NCBI RefSeq assembly: GCF_005406215.1
Contig: NZ_NXMA01000002.1
Location: 101,026-165,025, forward strand
Direction: 5' to 3'
Origin: Campylobacter aviculae
Lineage (GTDB): Bacteria; Campylobacterota; Campylobacteria; Campylobacterales; Campylobacteraceae
Length of the DNA: 64,000 nt
Shown: one piece after another, positions 27,442 through 37,286 of the stretch
Layout: every line of letters starts with the position of its first letter
How positions within the stretch are numbered: position 1 is the first letter of the stretch
Program-made: the position numbers and the translations under genes
Notes under the pieces: generated by a model
The model's database searches: none
Told to the model about the DNA's origin: nothing
Seen by the model: only the letters and a program-made list of their open reading frames with translations

Positions 27442-28586
27442 TTGATTATCTTAAGATATATAAAACCAACCAATGCACTCAAAAAACTTGCCAATAAAAT
27501 AGCTAATTTATCCGCATGCTCAAAAAGATTACTATTTTTATAAGCTAAACCATCGATAAACAAACTCATGGTAAAACCTATACCTGTTAGAATACATACT
27601 CCGTAGAATTTAGAATATTTTATATTCTCTGGAAGTTTTGCAAGTTTTAATTTAATCGCAATATAGCAAAAAGAAAAAACTCCCAATTGTTTGCCCAAAA
27701 ATAAGCCTAACATAATCCCAAGACTTACAGGTGAAAATACAGCCCCTAGTTCCATGTCTTTAACATCGATACCTGCATTAGCAAAAGCAAATAAAGGCAA
27801 GATGAAATAAATTACCCAAGGATTTAAATCTTTTAAAACTTCATGTAAATAAGGTTTTTTGTCAGGTGTATCCAAAGGTATAAATAAAGCTATAATAACT
27901 CCTGCTAAAGTAGCATGAACTCCACTTTTAAGCATGGATATCCATAAAATCACTCCAATTAAAACATACAAAGACAAATGTGTTACATGAAAATAATTTA
28001 ATGCAAATAAAGTCAAAATACATAAAAAGCAAATAATTATCGCTAAAAATGAAAGCTGGTCGGTATAAAATAAAGCAATGATAATAATCGCACCCAAATC
28101 ATCAAAAATAGCTAAAGAAAGTAAAAATAATTTTAGGCTAGATGGAATTTTATTGCCTAAAAGCATTAAAATTCCTACAGCAAATGCTATATCTGTAGCA
28201 GTTGGAATTGCCCATCCTTTCATAGCAAATTCGTGAGAATGATTGATTAAAGTAAAAATCAAAGCAGGAAATATCATACCCCCTAAAGCTCCAAATAAAG
28301 GCAAAGAAACAGATTTTATATTTTTAAGTTGTCCGCGTAAAACTTCATATTTTAACTCAAGCCCAATGCAAAGAAAAAATATGGCTATTAAACCATCATT
28401 TATCCATAAATCTAAGGATTTTGAGATTTTAAAATGATCTAGTCCTATTGTAAAATTGGCGTGAAAAAAATCTGTATAAATGGAGCTTAAAAAAGAATTT
28501 TTAAATAATAATGCCAAAAAAGTAAAAAATATAAGCAAAATTCCAGGAAAAGTCTCACTTAAAACTATTTTCTTTATAATATGCAT
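27438..28586 (-). CDS. nhaA1: Na+/H+ antiporter NhaA, first copy
   Basis: 382 residues from ATG 28586 (a TTG one codon upstream is also in frame; AGGAG ends 4 bases before the ATG). The same functional residues as its paralogue are present: [11 protein letters not shown] and FDDLGA. First gene of the nhaA1-nhaA2-NlpC-murI-map operon. The two copies have diverged enough to be stable against recombination. Confidence 0.95.
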   Translation of the reverse strand: MHIIKKIVLSETFPGILLIFFTFLALLFKNSFLSSIYTDFFHANFTIGLDHFKISKSLDLWINDGLIAIFFLCIGLELKYEVLRGQLKNIKSVSLPLFGALGGMIFPALIFTLINHSHEFAMKGWAIPTATDIAFAVGILMLLGNKIPSSLKLFLLSLAIFDDLGAIIIIALFYTDQLSFLAIIICFLCILTLFALNYFHVTHLSLYVLIGVILWISMLKSGVHATLAGVIIALFIPLDTPDKKPYLHEVLKDLNPWVIYFILPLFAFANAGIDVKDMELGAVFSPVSLGIMLGLFLGKQLGVFSFCYIAIKLKLAKLPENIKYSKFYGVCILTGIGFTMSLFIDGLAYKNSNLFEHADKLAILLASFLSALVGFIYLKIIK

Positions 28587-28670
28587 CAATACTCCTAAAG
28601 GAATTTTGTTTTTACGAAATTTAAATTTGGATTATAGCTAAAAAATACTAAAGAAATAATTATTTTAAAG

Positions 28671-28700
28671 AATTAAGGGTGTAAAGCCACACCCTTAATT
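28671..28700 (-). terminator. Hairpin after the YjfB-like gene
   Basis: Perfect 12-bp stem aattaagggtgt / acacccttaatt with a 6-nt loop, 9 bp past the minus-strand stop at 28709. The following minus-strand sequence is only partly T-rich. Confidence 0.65.
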
Positions 28701-28708
28701 TAAGATAT

Positions 28709-28891
28709 CTAAGCGTAAATATCTAAACCACCAGAACTAGAAGTCTGTGGAGCGGAGGCTTCAGAGACATTCTCCATACCTTCGATAAGCTTACCCATTA
28801 ATGTTTCATTTGTATCCATAGATTTTTTTAATACCGAAGTATTAACCGCTGTTAATAAGTTCGCATTACTCATGGTTGCATCTGAAATCAT
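28709..28891 (-). CDS. YjfB-like putative motility protein
   Basis: 60 residues starting MISDATMSNANLLTAVNTSV; ATG 28891 is chosen because AAGGAGG sits 4 bases before it, whereas the in-frame upstream start has no site. The length and the pattern of a conserved amphipathic helix followed by a Ser/Gly tail (TSSSGGLDIYA) fit the YjfB family of putative motility proteins. An upstream sigma-28-like promoter supports a flagellar link. It is a monocistronic unit with its own terminator. Confidence 0.75.
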   Translation of the reverse strand: MISDATMSNANLLTAVNTSVLKKSMDTNETLMGKLIEGMENVSEASAPQTSSSGGLDIYA

Positions 28892-28942
28892 AATACCCTC
28901 CTTATTTTGATATAGTCTTAACAAAGAAAAGACACTTAAACA

Positions 28943-28969
28943 ATATCGGAAATTTTTCTTAAAAATTAA
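28943..28969 (-). promoter_or_regulatory. Sigma-28 (FliA)-like promoter for the YjfB-like gene
   Basis: On the minus strand, TTAATTTT and TCCGATAT are separated by 11 bases, close to the FliA consensus TAAAGTTT-N11-GCCGATAA. The -10 lies 51 bp before the start codon. The -35 half is imperfect. Confidence 0.5.
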
Positions 28970-29048
28970 TACTTTTGAAAAATTTTATAAAAAATACAAT
29001 CTTTAGGTAAAAATTACATTATTTTAGTCTTATTTAAGATTATTGATA

Positions 29049-29080
29049 TTATACTTTATATTGATAATAAATATTATTTT
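29049..29080 (+). promoter_or_regulatory. Promoter and Fur-box-like operator of the FTR1-P19 operon
   Basis: TATACT at 29049-29054 is a -10 candidate, and gataataaatattattttt at 29062-29080 resembles the 19-bp Fur box and would cover the transcription start. Iron repression of this operon is known in C. jejuni; the placement here is my reading. Confidence 0.55.
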
Positions 29081-29128
29081 TATAAAATTGTTTCATTATG
29101 CAAAACAAAAGTTAAGGAAATTAAATTA

Positions 29129-31192
29129 ATGAAAATTTTTAAGATTGTATTTTTTACTCTTGTATTATTTTTAGCAAGTTCTGTATTTGCAAAAATTGAT
29201 GATTATGTAGCTGAATCTAATACTATTAAAGAGATATTAAAACAAAGTTTTACTTTATATAAACAAGGTGATAACCAAGGTGCAAAAAAATTAAGCGAAG
29301 ATGCTTATTTTCAACATTTTGAAAATATGGAAGGTCCTATAGGTAGAAATATAGGTCGCAAAGCCATCACTATGGAGCGTAAATTTGTTAATTTGCGTCG
29401 TATGTATAAGGAAAAAGCTCCTTTAGAACAAATCAACGCACTCATTGAAAGTCTTCATTATGACTTAGATGAAGTGACTCCTATTTTGCAAAATGGATAC
29501 AGACTAAAAGCAGAGGCTAGTCAAACCAATTACGATAAAGCCGCGGCTAAAAAATCAAGTTTAGAGGCTAATGCTAAAAGAGAAGCTGAAGCTGAAGCTT
29601 TAATTGCCCAAATTACAGGTGTTAAACCCAGATCAAACAATAATTCTAATATCCAAAATAATCCATCAAATTTAAAAACCAATGATATCAATTCTGATCT
29701 TCAAGCGGCAGCTTCTATGGATGCAAGATTGCAATTTATTCTTGATAATATTTCGACTAAATTTACCCTTGCTGCAAATGCTTTTAAAAATGGAAATTAT
29801 GATGAGAGTAAAAATTTATTAAATGATGCTTTATTTAATGATTATCGTAATACAAAAGTTGAAATTCTAATCAATAAATTTACCAAAGCTGGAAATGATC
29901 AAAAATTCCAACAAGCTTTAAGAACCTTGATACGTGAAATTGATGATAAAAAACTTGATGAAAAAAAATTAAGAGATGGTTTAGATGGTATAGAACAACA
30001 GCTTTTTGATACATTTTTACAAATTCCAAATTCAGAACTTTCAAAATTAAAACTAAAAGGTTTTAATGATGAAAATCAAGGAAAAGATTACGCTAAAGTC
30101 GGAGATGATATCAAACTTGCCTTAAATGAAATTTTAAATAATTACGATGGTTTTAATATTTCAGCTATCAATGATTTACAAAATACCTATTTGGATATTT
30201 TTGAAGCCAGTGGGATGGAAAATAAAATAGGTGCTGTTGATAGCAATTTGAAATTAAAAATCGAAAGTTTATTTTCTCAAAGTGTTGCATTAATCAAAAA
30301 TAGTGCCGATAAAAAAGAACTTAAAGCTACTTTTGATGAATTAGAAAAATTCATCCAACAAGGTATAGATAAAATTCAAAATTCTACGCCTTATTCTCTT
30401 TTTATATGGGCTTTAGGAATTATCATACGCGAAGGTTTAGAAGCTTTAATTATCGTTGTTGCTATCGTATCTTATCTTGTGCAAAGTGGCAATAAAAATC
30501 GCCTCAATATAGCCTATAGCGCACTTTTTACTGGAGTTATACTCAGCTTTATCACCGCTTTTGCTGTCTCTTGGCTTTTCAAAGAAAATGCGGGGCAAAG
30601 TAGAGAACTTATAGAAGGTATTACTATGCTTATAGCAGTTCTTTTATTATTTTATGTTGGATTTTGGTTGCTTTCAAACGCACAAAATAAAAAATGGGCT
30701 AGTTTTATCAAGCAAGGAGCCATTGATGCTATTTCAAACAATAGCGCAAAAACACTTTGGATTACCGTTTTTCTAGCTGTTTATAGAGAAGGTGCAGAAA
30801 CGGTTCTTTTTTATCAAGCTTTGCTTTTTGATGCAAAAACCAGTACGGATTTAAGTGCTATATTTGGGGGACTTGGACTTGGAATTTTAATTTTAATTGT
30901 TTTATATTTTCTTTTAAAAGCAGGAGCTATTCGCATCCCTGTTAAACAATTTTTTTATATTACCTCTTATATAATCTTTTATATGGTATTTGTTTTTACA
31001 GGTAAAGGTATAGCAGAGCTTATAGAAGGAAAAATCATCCTTCCTAGTTTAGTTCCTATGAATTTTGAACCTATATTATGGCTTGGAATTTATCCTTACT
31101 ATGAAACTTTAATCCCTCAATTTATAATTTTAATTTTATTAATTATTGGTATTTTAATCACAAAACAAATTTCAAAAAAAGGAGTCAAATAA
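29129..31192 (+). CDS. FTR1-family iron permease of the P19 system
   Basis: 687 residues. A signal peptide (MKIFKIVFFTLVLFLASSVFA) is followed by a large periplasmic helical domain (about 25-420) and a C-terminal FTR1 permease with about seven membrane segments. The two iron-binding R-E-G motifs are IIREGLEALII (about 431-441) and VYREGAETVLF (about 551-561). With P19 it forms a high-affinity iron uptake system. The AAGG site precedes the ATG. One-base overlap with p19 shows coupling. Confidence 0.93.
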   Translation: MKIFKIVFFTLVLFLASSVFAKIDDYVAESNTIKEILKQSFTLYKQGDNQGAKKLSEDAYFQHFENMEGPIGRNIGRKAITMERKFVNLRRMYKEKAPLEQINALIESLHYDLDEVTPILQNGYRLKAEASQTNYDKAAAKKSSLEANAKREAEAEALIAQITGVKPRSNNNSNIQNNPSNLKTNDINSDLQAAASMDARLQFILDNISTKFTLAANAFKNGNYDESKNLLNDALFNDYRNTKVEILINKFTKAGNDQKFQQALRTLIREIDDKKLDEKKLRDGLDGIEQQLFDTFLQIPNSELSKLKLKGFNDENQGKDYAKVGDDIKLALNEILNNYDGFNISAINDLQNTYLDIFEASGMENKIGAVDSNLKLKIESLFSQSVALIKNSADKKELKATFDELEKFIQQGIDKIQNSTPYSLFIWALGIIIREGLEALIIVVAIVSYLVQSGNKNRLNIAYSALFTGVILSFITAFAVSWLFKENAGQSRELIEGITMLIAVLLLFYVGFWLLSNAQNKKWASFIKQGAIDAISNNSAKTLWITVFLAVYREGAETVLFYQALLFDAKTSTDLSAIFGGLGLGILILIVLYFLLKAGAIRIPVKQFFYITSYIIFYMVFVFTGKGIAELIEGKIILPSLVPMNFEPILWLGIYPYYETLIPQFIILILLIIGILITKQISKKGVK

Positions 31193-31728
31193 TGAAAAAA
31201 ATTTTATCAAGTGCTGTTATAGCAGCTATTACAAGCATAAATCTTTTTGCCGGTGAAGTACCGATTGGGGATCCAAAAGAATTAAATGGGATGGAAATAG
31301 CCGCTGTTTATCTCCAACCAATCGAAATGGAACCAAGAGGAATTGATCTTGCAGCATCTTTAGCGGATATTCACTTAGAAGCAGATATTCACGCAACTAA
31401 AAACAATCCTAATGGCTTTCCTGAAGGATTTTGGATGCCTTATCTAACCATAGCTTATGAACTTAAAAATACGGATACTGGAGCCATTAAACGCGGAACT
31501 TTAATGCCTATGGTTGCGGATGATGGTCCTCATTATGGTGCTAATATCGCTATGGAAAAAGACAAAAAAGGTGGTTTTGGAGTGGGTAATTATGAGCTTA
31601 CTTTTTACATTTCAAATCCTGAAAAACAAGGATTTGGACGCCATGTTGATGAAGAAACAGGCGTGGGTAAATGGTTTGAGCCCTTTAAAGTTGATTATAA
31701 ATTTAAATATACTGGCACACCAAAATAA
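31192..31728 (+). CDS. p19: Periplasmic iron-transport protein P19
   Basis: 178 residues with signal peptide MKKILSSAVIAAITSINLFA. P19 is a copper-containing periplasmic dimer that works with the FTR1 permease in ferric iron uptake. Metal-site segments are visible: LADIHLEADIHA (about 58-69), LMPMVADDGPHYG (about 103-115, Met and His ligands) and GFGRHVDEETG (about 144-154). A strong terminator follows after 6 bp, though the genes behind it on the same strand belong to the same functional locus. Confidence 0.95.
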   Translation: MKKILSSAVIAAITSINLFAGEVPIGDPKELNGMEIAAVYLQPIEMEPRGIDLAASLADIHLEADIHATKNNPNGFPEGFWMPYLTIAYELKNTDTGAIKRGTLMPMVADDGPHYGANIAMEKDKKGGFGVGNYELTFYISNPEKQGFGRHVDEETGVGKWFEPFKVDYKFKYTGTPK

Positions 31729-31734
31729 TCAAGC

Positions 31735-31770
31735 ATCTAGAAATTCTAAGAATTTCTAGATATCTTTTTT
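31735..31770 (+). terminator. Intrinsic terminator after p19
   Basis: Perfect 11-bp stem atctagaaatt / aatttctagat with a 5-nt loop, followed by ATCTTTTTT. Confidence 0.85.
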
Positions 31771-31879
31771 AAAAATTTATCTGAATAAAATTTAGGTTTT
31801 ATAAGACTGATTTGATTTTATACTTCTTAAAGTTTTTTATGTAATAATAACTCTTATCAATATAAAAAAGTGAAAGATT

Positions 31880-33283
31880 ATGAGCATATATTTTGTCAAT
31901 TTTATTTCCAATATTTTACCCTTAAGCGTTTTAATAGCTTTTATAAATCCTGACAAAAAATACATTATAAAAAGCTTTATAGCGGTTTTTTTAGGATTTT
32001 TATTTGGGTATTTTGCGTTTTTTATATCCGCACAATTTTTAAAAACTGATAATTTGATATTTAATCTCAATTTTATTTTTATAGCTTCTTTACTTGCAAG
32101 TTTTATATTTTATTTTTGGGAAAAAGTTAAAATTTTAAACTTAGTTTTATCGACCATTTTAAGTTTTTGCATAGCTTTAAATTATTATTACATCAATCAA
32201 GATTTGCCTATATTTAGTAATTCTTTATTGGATAGTCAAACAATTGCATCTTTAGGTTTTATATTCTTAGCTTTCATTATTTGTATTTTAATCTTTTTCT
32301 TTTTAAGATGGCAAAAAACAATCAATAAAAAAGCAAGTTTTATTGTCTTTTGTATCGTTATCTTTATAGAAATGGATCGTGCTTTAGCTAATATTTTACT
32401 CACTCTAATGAGAAATTCAATTATCGATACTGAAACTTTTTTGGTTAGCTTTGTTGGAAAAAGCAATTATTTTAGCACTTTTAAAATTTATCTTTATATC
32501 ATTTTAATCCTCATCCTTACTTTTTTAAGTTTAAGAATTCGCCAAAACAATATCAATAAACGCACGATTTTAGATATTGAGTATCGCAAAAATAAGGCAA
32601 AAAATCATCTAATCAATTCTTATTTTTCAAGCGTTTTTGTAAGTTGTATAGTTAGTTTTTGTATCGTTTTATATTTTTTTATGATCAGTTCTAAACCTTT
32701 AGTTATAGATGAACCTAAAGAAATTTTACCTAACGCTGAGGGTAAATTTATCTTTGATGTGGCACTTTTAAGGGATAATAAACTTCATAGGTTTGCTTAT
32801 GTAACAGCTGAAGGTAAGGTTGTGAGATTTTTTCTAATCAATAAAAGAGAAGACAGAGACTCTCCTGTTGCTGTTTTTGATGCTTGTATGATTTGCGGAG
32901 ATATGGGCTATATTAAAAAAGACGGGGAATTAATCTGCATTTCTTGCAATGTCCGTATTTTTCTACCAAGCGTAGGAAAATCTGGTGGTTGCAATCCTAT
33001 TCCTTTAAAATATACTTATGATGGCAAAAATATTATTATTGATGTAAAAGATGTCATTGCCGGATCTAATTATTTTAATCAAATCAAAGAAATTCAAGTT
33101 AGTGACCCTGTTTCAAAAGATAAACTCATCAACATAAAAGCACCTTTTTCTTATAGCTATAAAGGAATTACTTATTATTTTATCAATGAAAAAAACTATG
33201 AAGAATTTAAAAAAGATCCTTTAAAATTTATTAAAGATACAGAAGCTAAGTTTTTAATCCAAAGGAGAAGCGATGTTAGCTAA
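31880..33283 (+). CDS. Membrane protein with C-terminal DUF2318 domain
   Basis: 467 residues: eight or so membrane segments in the first 275 residues, then a periplasmic C-terminal domain with CMICGDMGYIKKDGELICISC and GKSGGCNPIPL in sequence (C-x2-C ... C-x2-C ... GGCNPIPL, about 334-375). This is the DUF2318 signature, thought to bind metal or an iron-sulfur centre. It lies after p19 and before an ABC exporter, and the same grouping occurs in C. jejuni. The role in iron uptake is unproven. It overlaps the next gene by 11 bp. Confidence 0.85.
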   Translation: MSIYFVNFISNILPLSVLIAFINPDKKYIIKSFIAVFLGFLFGYFAFFISAQFLKTDNLIFNLNFIFIASLLASFIFYFWEKVKILNLVLSTILSFCIALNYYYINQDLPIFSNSLLDSQTIASLGFIFLAFIICILIFFFLRWQKTINKKASFIVFCIVIFIEMDRALANILLTLMRNSIIDTETFLVSFVGKSNYFSTFKIYLYIILILILTFLSLRIRQNNINKRTILDIEYRKNKAKNHLINSYFSSVFVSCIVSFCIVLYFFMISSKPLVIDEPKEILPNAEGKFIFDVALLRDNKLHRFAYVTAEGKVVRFFLINKREDRDSPVAVFDACMICGDMGYIKKDGELICISCNVRIFLPSVGKSGGCNPIPLKYTYDGKNIIIDVKDVIAGSNYFNQIKEIQVSDPVSKDKLINIKAPFSYSYKGITYYFINEKNYEEFKKDPLKFIKDTEAKFLIQRRSDVS

Positions 33284-34568
33284 AATAATCCTTAATTCTA
33301 TTTTTAAAAATAAAATTCAAAAATTCTTAGCCTTTCTTACTTGTTTTTTAGCCACTCTTTTGCTTTGTATTATGCTAAATATTACTTTAAGTATAGGCAA
33401 TGAAGTCACGGAACAATTAAAAAGCTATGGATCAAATATACTGGTTTTACCTAAAGGTTCTAACCTAAACATTGAAATAGGCAATGAAATTTATAAACCC
33501 TTAAAAAATAAAAACTATCTTGAAGAAAAAAATTTATATATGATTAAAGATATTTATTGGCGCAATAACATCACTGCCCTAGCCCCATTTTTAGATGGTA
33601 AAATCACTGTTAAAAATGATGATAAGGCTATAAAAGCTCTATTATATGGAACTTATTTTAGTAAAGCAATTAAAATAAAAGATAGTGATGATTTTGTAAC
33701 AGGAATTCAAACCCTTTATCCTTATCTTAAAGTAGAAGGAAGCTGGGCAAAAGATGATAGCAATGAAATCATGCTTGGTGAAGATTTGGCTAAAAATTCC
33801 AAACTAAAAATAGGACAAAATATAACACTCCTTGGAGAAAATAATATTTCAAAAGAAGTTAAGATTGTAGGAATTTTATTGCATACAAATCCTAAAATGT
33901 CAAATAAAATCATCACTCCTTTAAATCTTGCTCAAGAATTACTTAATAAACAAGGGTTTTATTCAAGCGCTGAAGTTAGGGCTTTTACTATACCAGAATC
34001 TGCACTTTCTGAAAAAGTACGCCGCTTAGGAGAAGAAAAACTCGATCAGGTTGAATACGATAAATGGTATTGTTCTGCTTATGTAGGTTCTATTGCTAGT
34101 CAAATCAAAGATGGACTTCCAGGATCTGATGTAAAAGTGCTAAATGCTATAAGCGATGCTCAAAATTTAATCGTTAAAAAAATTCAATCTTTAATGTCAA
34201 TCACCTGCATTATTTGTATTATCATTTCAAGCATAGCTATTTCAAGCCTTATGAATTCAGAAATTCATCGTAGAAAAAAAGAAATAGGTCTTTTAAAAGT
34301 CCTTGGAGCTAATACTTTTCAAATTTATTTGATCTTTTCAAGCGAAAATTTAATTGTAGCCTTTATCGCTGCAATTTTTGGATTTGTATTTGGCATAGGA
34401 ATTTCAGAAATCATCAGTCTTAATATTTTTGGTTATTTTATCAATATTGCTTTTATCGCTTTACCTTTAAGTCTTATTTTTGCTGGCTTAATAGCTATAA
34501 TTGGCTGCTTAATCCCTATAAGAAATATTTCTAATCTCTCTCCAGTAGAGGTGCTTTATGGAAAATAG
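33273..34568 (+). CDS. ABC transporter permease (FtsX/MacB-like), first subunit
   Basis: 431 residues: an N-terminal membrane segment (about 16-40), a periplasmic domain (about 45-295) and three C-terminal membrane segments (about 305-420) with the FtsX core pattern ISSLMNSEIHRRKKEIGLLK. AAAGGAG precedes the ATG. With the next two genes it makes a heteromeric exporter. The substrate is unknown; the context suggests a link to the P19 iron system. Confidence 0.87.
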   Translation: MLAKIILNSIFKNKIQKFLAFLTCFLATLLLCIMLNITLSIGNEVTEQLKSYGSNILVLPKGSNLNIEIGNEIYKPLKNKNYLEEKNLYMIKDIYWRNNITALAPFLDGKITVKNDDKAIKALLYGTYFSKAIKIKDSDDFVTGIQTLYPYLKVEGSWAKDDSNEIMLGEDLAKNSKLKIGQNITLLGENNISKEVKIVGILLHTNPKMSNKIITPLNLAQELLNKQGFYSSAEVRAFTIPESALSEKVRRLGEEKLDQVEYDKWYCSAYVGSIASQIKDGLPGSDVKVLNAISDAQNLIVKKIQSLMSITCIICIIISSIAISSLMNSEIHRRKKEIGLLKVLGANTFQIYLIFSSENLIVAFIAAIFGFVFGIGISEIISLNIFGYFINIAFIALPLSLIFAGLIAIIGCLIPIRNISNLSPVEVLYGK

Positions 34569-35679
34569 ATTTTTTCTAAATGAACTTTTTAAAAGTCTTA
34601 GTTTTTCTTATCAAAGACTTTTTATCATCATTTTATCCATTTTCATAGGTGCCTTAACTTGTTCAGCATTTTTAAATATCTATTTTGACATAGATACAAA
34701 ACTTTCTAAAGAACTCAAAGCCTACGGGGCAAATGTGATTATAAGCTCTAAAAATATAGATGAAAATTTTATCTCTAACGCTAAATATGAGGAAATCAAA
34801 CAGAAATTAAAAGCTAGGGCTTTAACTCCATTTTTATACGAATTTTTAAATTTAGGCAGCACAAGTGCGGTTGTTTTAGGAACAGATTTTAAAGCCTTAA
34901 AGATCGCTAAACCTTTTTTAGAGATAAAAAGTGGAAGTTTTTCTTTAAGAGATTTTAGTGATAATTCTGTTTTTTTAGGTATCGATCTAGCCAAACAATT
35001 AGACCTTAAAGTAGGAAATGAACTGCAAATTTATAATCCAAATAATGGAAAAAGTGTTAAATTAACCATAAAAGCTATATTTTCAAGCAATGATGAATTC
35101 GATGGTATAGCCTTGGCATCTTTAAATGTGATTCAAAATTTAAGCGACACTCAAGGTATTAATTATGCTAATGCTATAGTCGATGGTGATTTTCAAAGCG
35201 TTTGGGATAAAACTCAAGCTATTAGCGATCATATCATCAACGCTAAACCTATATCATCGGTATCTTTAAGTGAAAATTTGGTTCTTAAAAAAATAAAAAC
35301 CTTAATGTTTTTAATCGTCATTATTGTTTTAATCATAGTCACAACCAGTGTTAATACCACGCTAAGCTCTATTATATTTTCTAGAAAAAAAGAAATTGCT
35401 TTGCGTTTAGCTTTAGGAGCTAAAAAGAGCGAAATTTTTAAACTTTTTGCAAGTGAGTGTTTTATTGTGAGCTTAATAGCAAGCATTATAGGGGCATTTT
35501 GTGGAATATTTTTAGCCAATATTTTTGGTTATTTAATTTTTAATTCCAGTATTGACTTTAGATTTAAAGCGGTATCAATATCTATCATTATTTCTTTGGC
35601 TTTTGCTTTTTTTGCCGCTTTTTTACCTATAAAAAAGGCTTTAAAAATTAATATTTGTGATAATTTGAAAGGTGATTAA
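34558..35679 (+). CDS. ABC transporter permease (FtsX/MacB-like), second subunit
   Basis: 373 residues with the same plan as the preceding gene: membrane segment about 18-42, periplasmic domain, and C-terminal FtsX core (TTLSSIIFSRKKEIALRLAL, about 263-282). The two subunits are distant paralogues. It overlaps the upstream gene by 11 bp. Confidence 0.87.
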   Translation: MENRFFLNELFKSLSFSYQRLFIIILSIFIGALTCSAFLNIYFDIDTKLSKELKAYGANVIISSKNIDENFISNAKYEEIKQKLKARALTPFLYEFLNLGSTSAVVLGTDFKALKIAKPFLEIKSGSFSLRDFSDNSVFLGIDLAKQLDLKVGNELQIYNPNNGKSVKLTIKAIFSSNDEFDGIALASLNVIQNLSDTQGINYANAIVDGDFQSVWDKTQAISDHIINAKPISSVSLSENLVLKKIKTLMFLIVIIVLIIVTTSVNTTLSSIIFSRKKEIALRLALGAKKSEIFKLFASECFIVSLIASIIGAFCGIFLANIFGYLIFNSSIDFRFKAVSISIIISLAFAFFAAFLPIKKALKINICDNLKGD

Positions 35680-35680
35680 A

Positions 35681-36328
35681 ATGAAAGAATTAATAAAAAT
35701 AACAAATCTCAGTAAAAATTTTGGCAAAGTCAAGGCTTTAAATAATATTAATTTAAATGTTTATCAAGGAGAATGGCTTGCCATTATGGGTCCATCAGGA
35801 AGTGGCAAATCCACACTTTTAAATATTTTATCTCTAATGGATACTCCAAGCAATGGTCAATATATCCTAGATGGGCAAAATTTAGAACAAATTCAAGAAG
35901 AGCAAAAAATACAATTACGCAGAGAGAAAATAGGACTTATATTTCAGCAATTTCATCTTATCCCTTATCTAAATGCCTTAGAAAATGTAATGCTTTCTCA
36001 ATATTATCACTCTTGCATTGATGAAGAAGATGCAAAAATGATGCTTGAAAAAGTCGGTCTTTCACATCGTTTAAATCACCTTCCTAATCAACTAAGCGGA
36101 GGGGAGCAACAAAGAGTTTGTATCGCAAGATCTTTAATCAATAATCCTGAAATTTTACTTGCGGATGAACCCACAGGAAATTTAGATGAAGCCAATGAAG
36201 AAATCGTTCTTCAAACCCTAAAAAAACTTAAAAATGAAGGAAAAACCATTGTTTTAATCACGCACAATCCAGATTTAGCTAAATTTGCTGATAGAACTAT
36301 ATGCTTACATCATGGGGTTTTAAAATGA
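35681..36328 (+). CDS. ABC transporter ATP-binding protein (LolD/MacB type)
   Basis: 215 residues. ATG 35681 is preferred over a GTG three codons upstream because AAAGG at 35668-35672 gives 8-base spacing. Walker A is GPSGSGKSTLLNIL (about 36-49), the signature LSGGEQQRVCIARSL (about 139-153) and Walker B ILLADEPTGNLDE (about 158-170). It powers the two permeases before it and overlaps the following lipoprotein by 4 bp. Confidence 0.92.
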   Translation: MKELIKITNLSKNFGKVKALNNINLNVYQGEWLAIMGPSGSGKSTLLNILSLMDTPSNGQYILDGQNLEQIQEEQKIQLRREKIGLIFQQFHLIPYLNALENVMLSQYYHSCIDEEDAKMMLEKVGLSHRLNHLPNQLSGGEQQRVCIARSLINNPEILLADEPTGNLDEANEEIVLQTLKKLKNEGKTIVLITHNPDLAKFADRTICLHHGVLK

Positions 36329-36807
36329 AATTTTTATGTATTTTTATTGCTTTATTGTTGTTTAATGCTTGCTCTTTGGAAAATAAAAAAAGCACAAAAA
36401 TAGGAGAAGTGGCTGCAGAAATTTCAGCTAAAAATCTTTTAGGAGATGATATTAAATTAAACAATGATAAAAATCCTTTAAAAGTATTAGTTTTTTTTCA
36501 AAATGGTTGCTCCTCATGCTTAAAGGAATTGCCTTATCTAGATGAATTTGCGCAAAATTATCCAGATAAAATTAGCATTTATGCGATCAATTCAGCCAAT
36601 GATATACAAACTATACAATCTTTAGCAAAAAAATTTGATTTTAAAAAGGTTAAAATTTTAAAAGATGATCTTAAAATAACACAGGATAGGTACGCTATAT
36701 TTGCAACGCCAACAACTATAATCATTAAAAATGGAATTATAAAAGATAGAATTTTAGGAGAAACACCTTGGAAAAATTTAAAGTCCAAGCTTATTTCATC
36801 GCTTTAA
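36325..36807 (+). CDS. Thioredoxin-like (TlpA-type) lipoprotein, first
   Basis: 160 residues from ATG 36325, which overlaps the ATPase stop (ATGA). The lipobox is LFNACSLE (Cys about 17). The thioredoxin fold carries FFQNGCSSCLKELPYL (about 56-71), a C-S-S-C active site, and the cis-proline segment ATPTTII. A longer start at 36301 is rejected because it puts Trp-containing sequence before the signal peptide. Likely a periplasmic thiol reductant serving the DUF2318 protein or the exporter, by inference. Confidence 0.87.
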   Translation: MKFLCIFIALLLFNACSLENKKSTKIGEVAAEISAKNLLGDDIKLNNDKNPLKVLVFFQNGCSSCLKELPYLDEFAQNYPDKISIYAINSANDIQTIQSLAKKFDFKKVKILKDDLKITQDRYAIFATPTTIIIKNGIIKDRILGETPWKNLKSKLISSL

Positions 36808-37268
36808 TCACAGCTTTATTTTTTATAGCTTGCAGTGATGGAGAAAATTTTAAAAGCTTAGATCATAAAAATTATAATTTTTCCTATAATGGTTTTAAAA
36901 AAACATTAAAACTTAATCAAAAGGATGAAAATTTTGCTTTAGTATTTTTTACCAAAGATTGCGGAGTGTGCAAAGAACAAATCAAAATTTTACAACAATT
37001 AATCCAAAATTATAATTTTAATGTTTTTGTGATTTTAGGAGATGCAAAGAATTTAGATGATGCAAAAAATTGGGCAAAAGAAAAAGGTTTAACTCAATTA
37101 ACTTTATTTTATGAAAAAAATGCAGCTAAGTATCTTTCAGATTCCATAGGCGGTATTTATGGAGTTCCTGTAATTAGTTTTTTTGAGTCAGGAAAAATGA
37201 ATAAAAAATTTATAGGATTGACACCTTATCATATACTTGAAAATGAAATTAAAAGGATAAAAAATTAA
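36768..37268 (+). CDS. Thioredoxin-like lipoprotein, second
   Basis: 166 residues from TTG 36768, supported by AGGAG 7 bases upstream; it overlaps the previous gene by 40 bp. The signal ends in FFIACSDG (lipobox Cys about 22). The active-site motif is FTKDCGVCKEQIKIL (C-G-V-C, about 64-67) and YGVPVISF carries the cis-proline. It is a paralogue of the preceding gene and the last gene of the operon, converging with the DUF411 gene. Confidence 0.85.
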   Translation: MEKFKVQAYFIALITALFFIACSDGENFKSLDHKNYNFSYNGFKKTLKLNQKDENFALVFFTKDCGVCKEQIKILQQLIQNYNFNVFVILGDAKNLDDAKNWAKEKGLTQLTLFYEKNAAKYLSDSIGGIYGVPVISFFESGKMNKKFIGLTPYHILENEIKRIKN

Positions 37269-37286
37269 TCTTATCCTTTTAAATAA

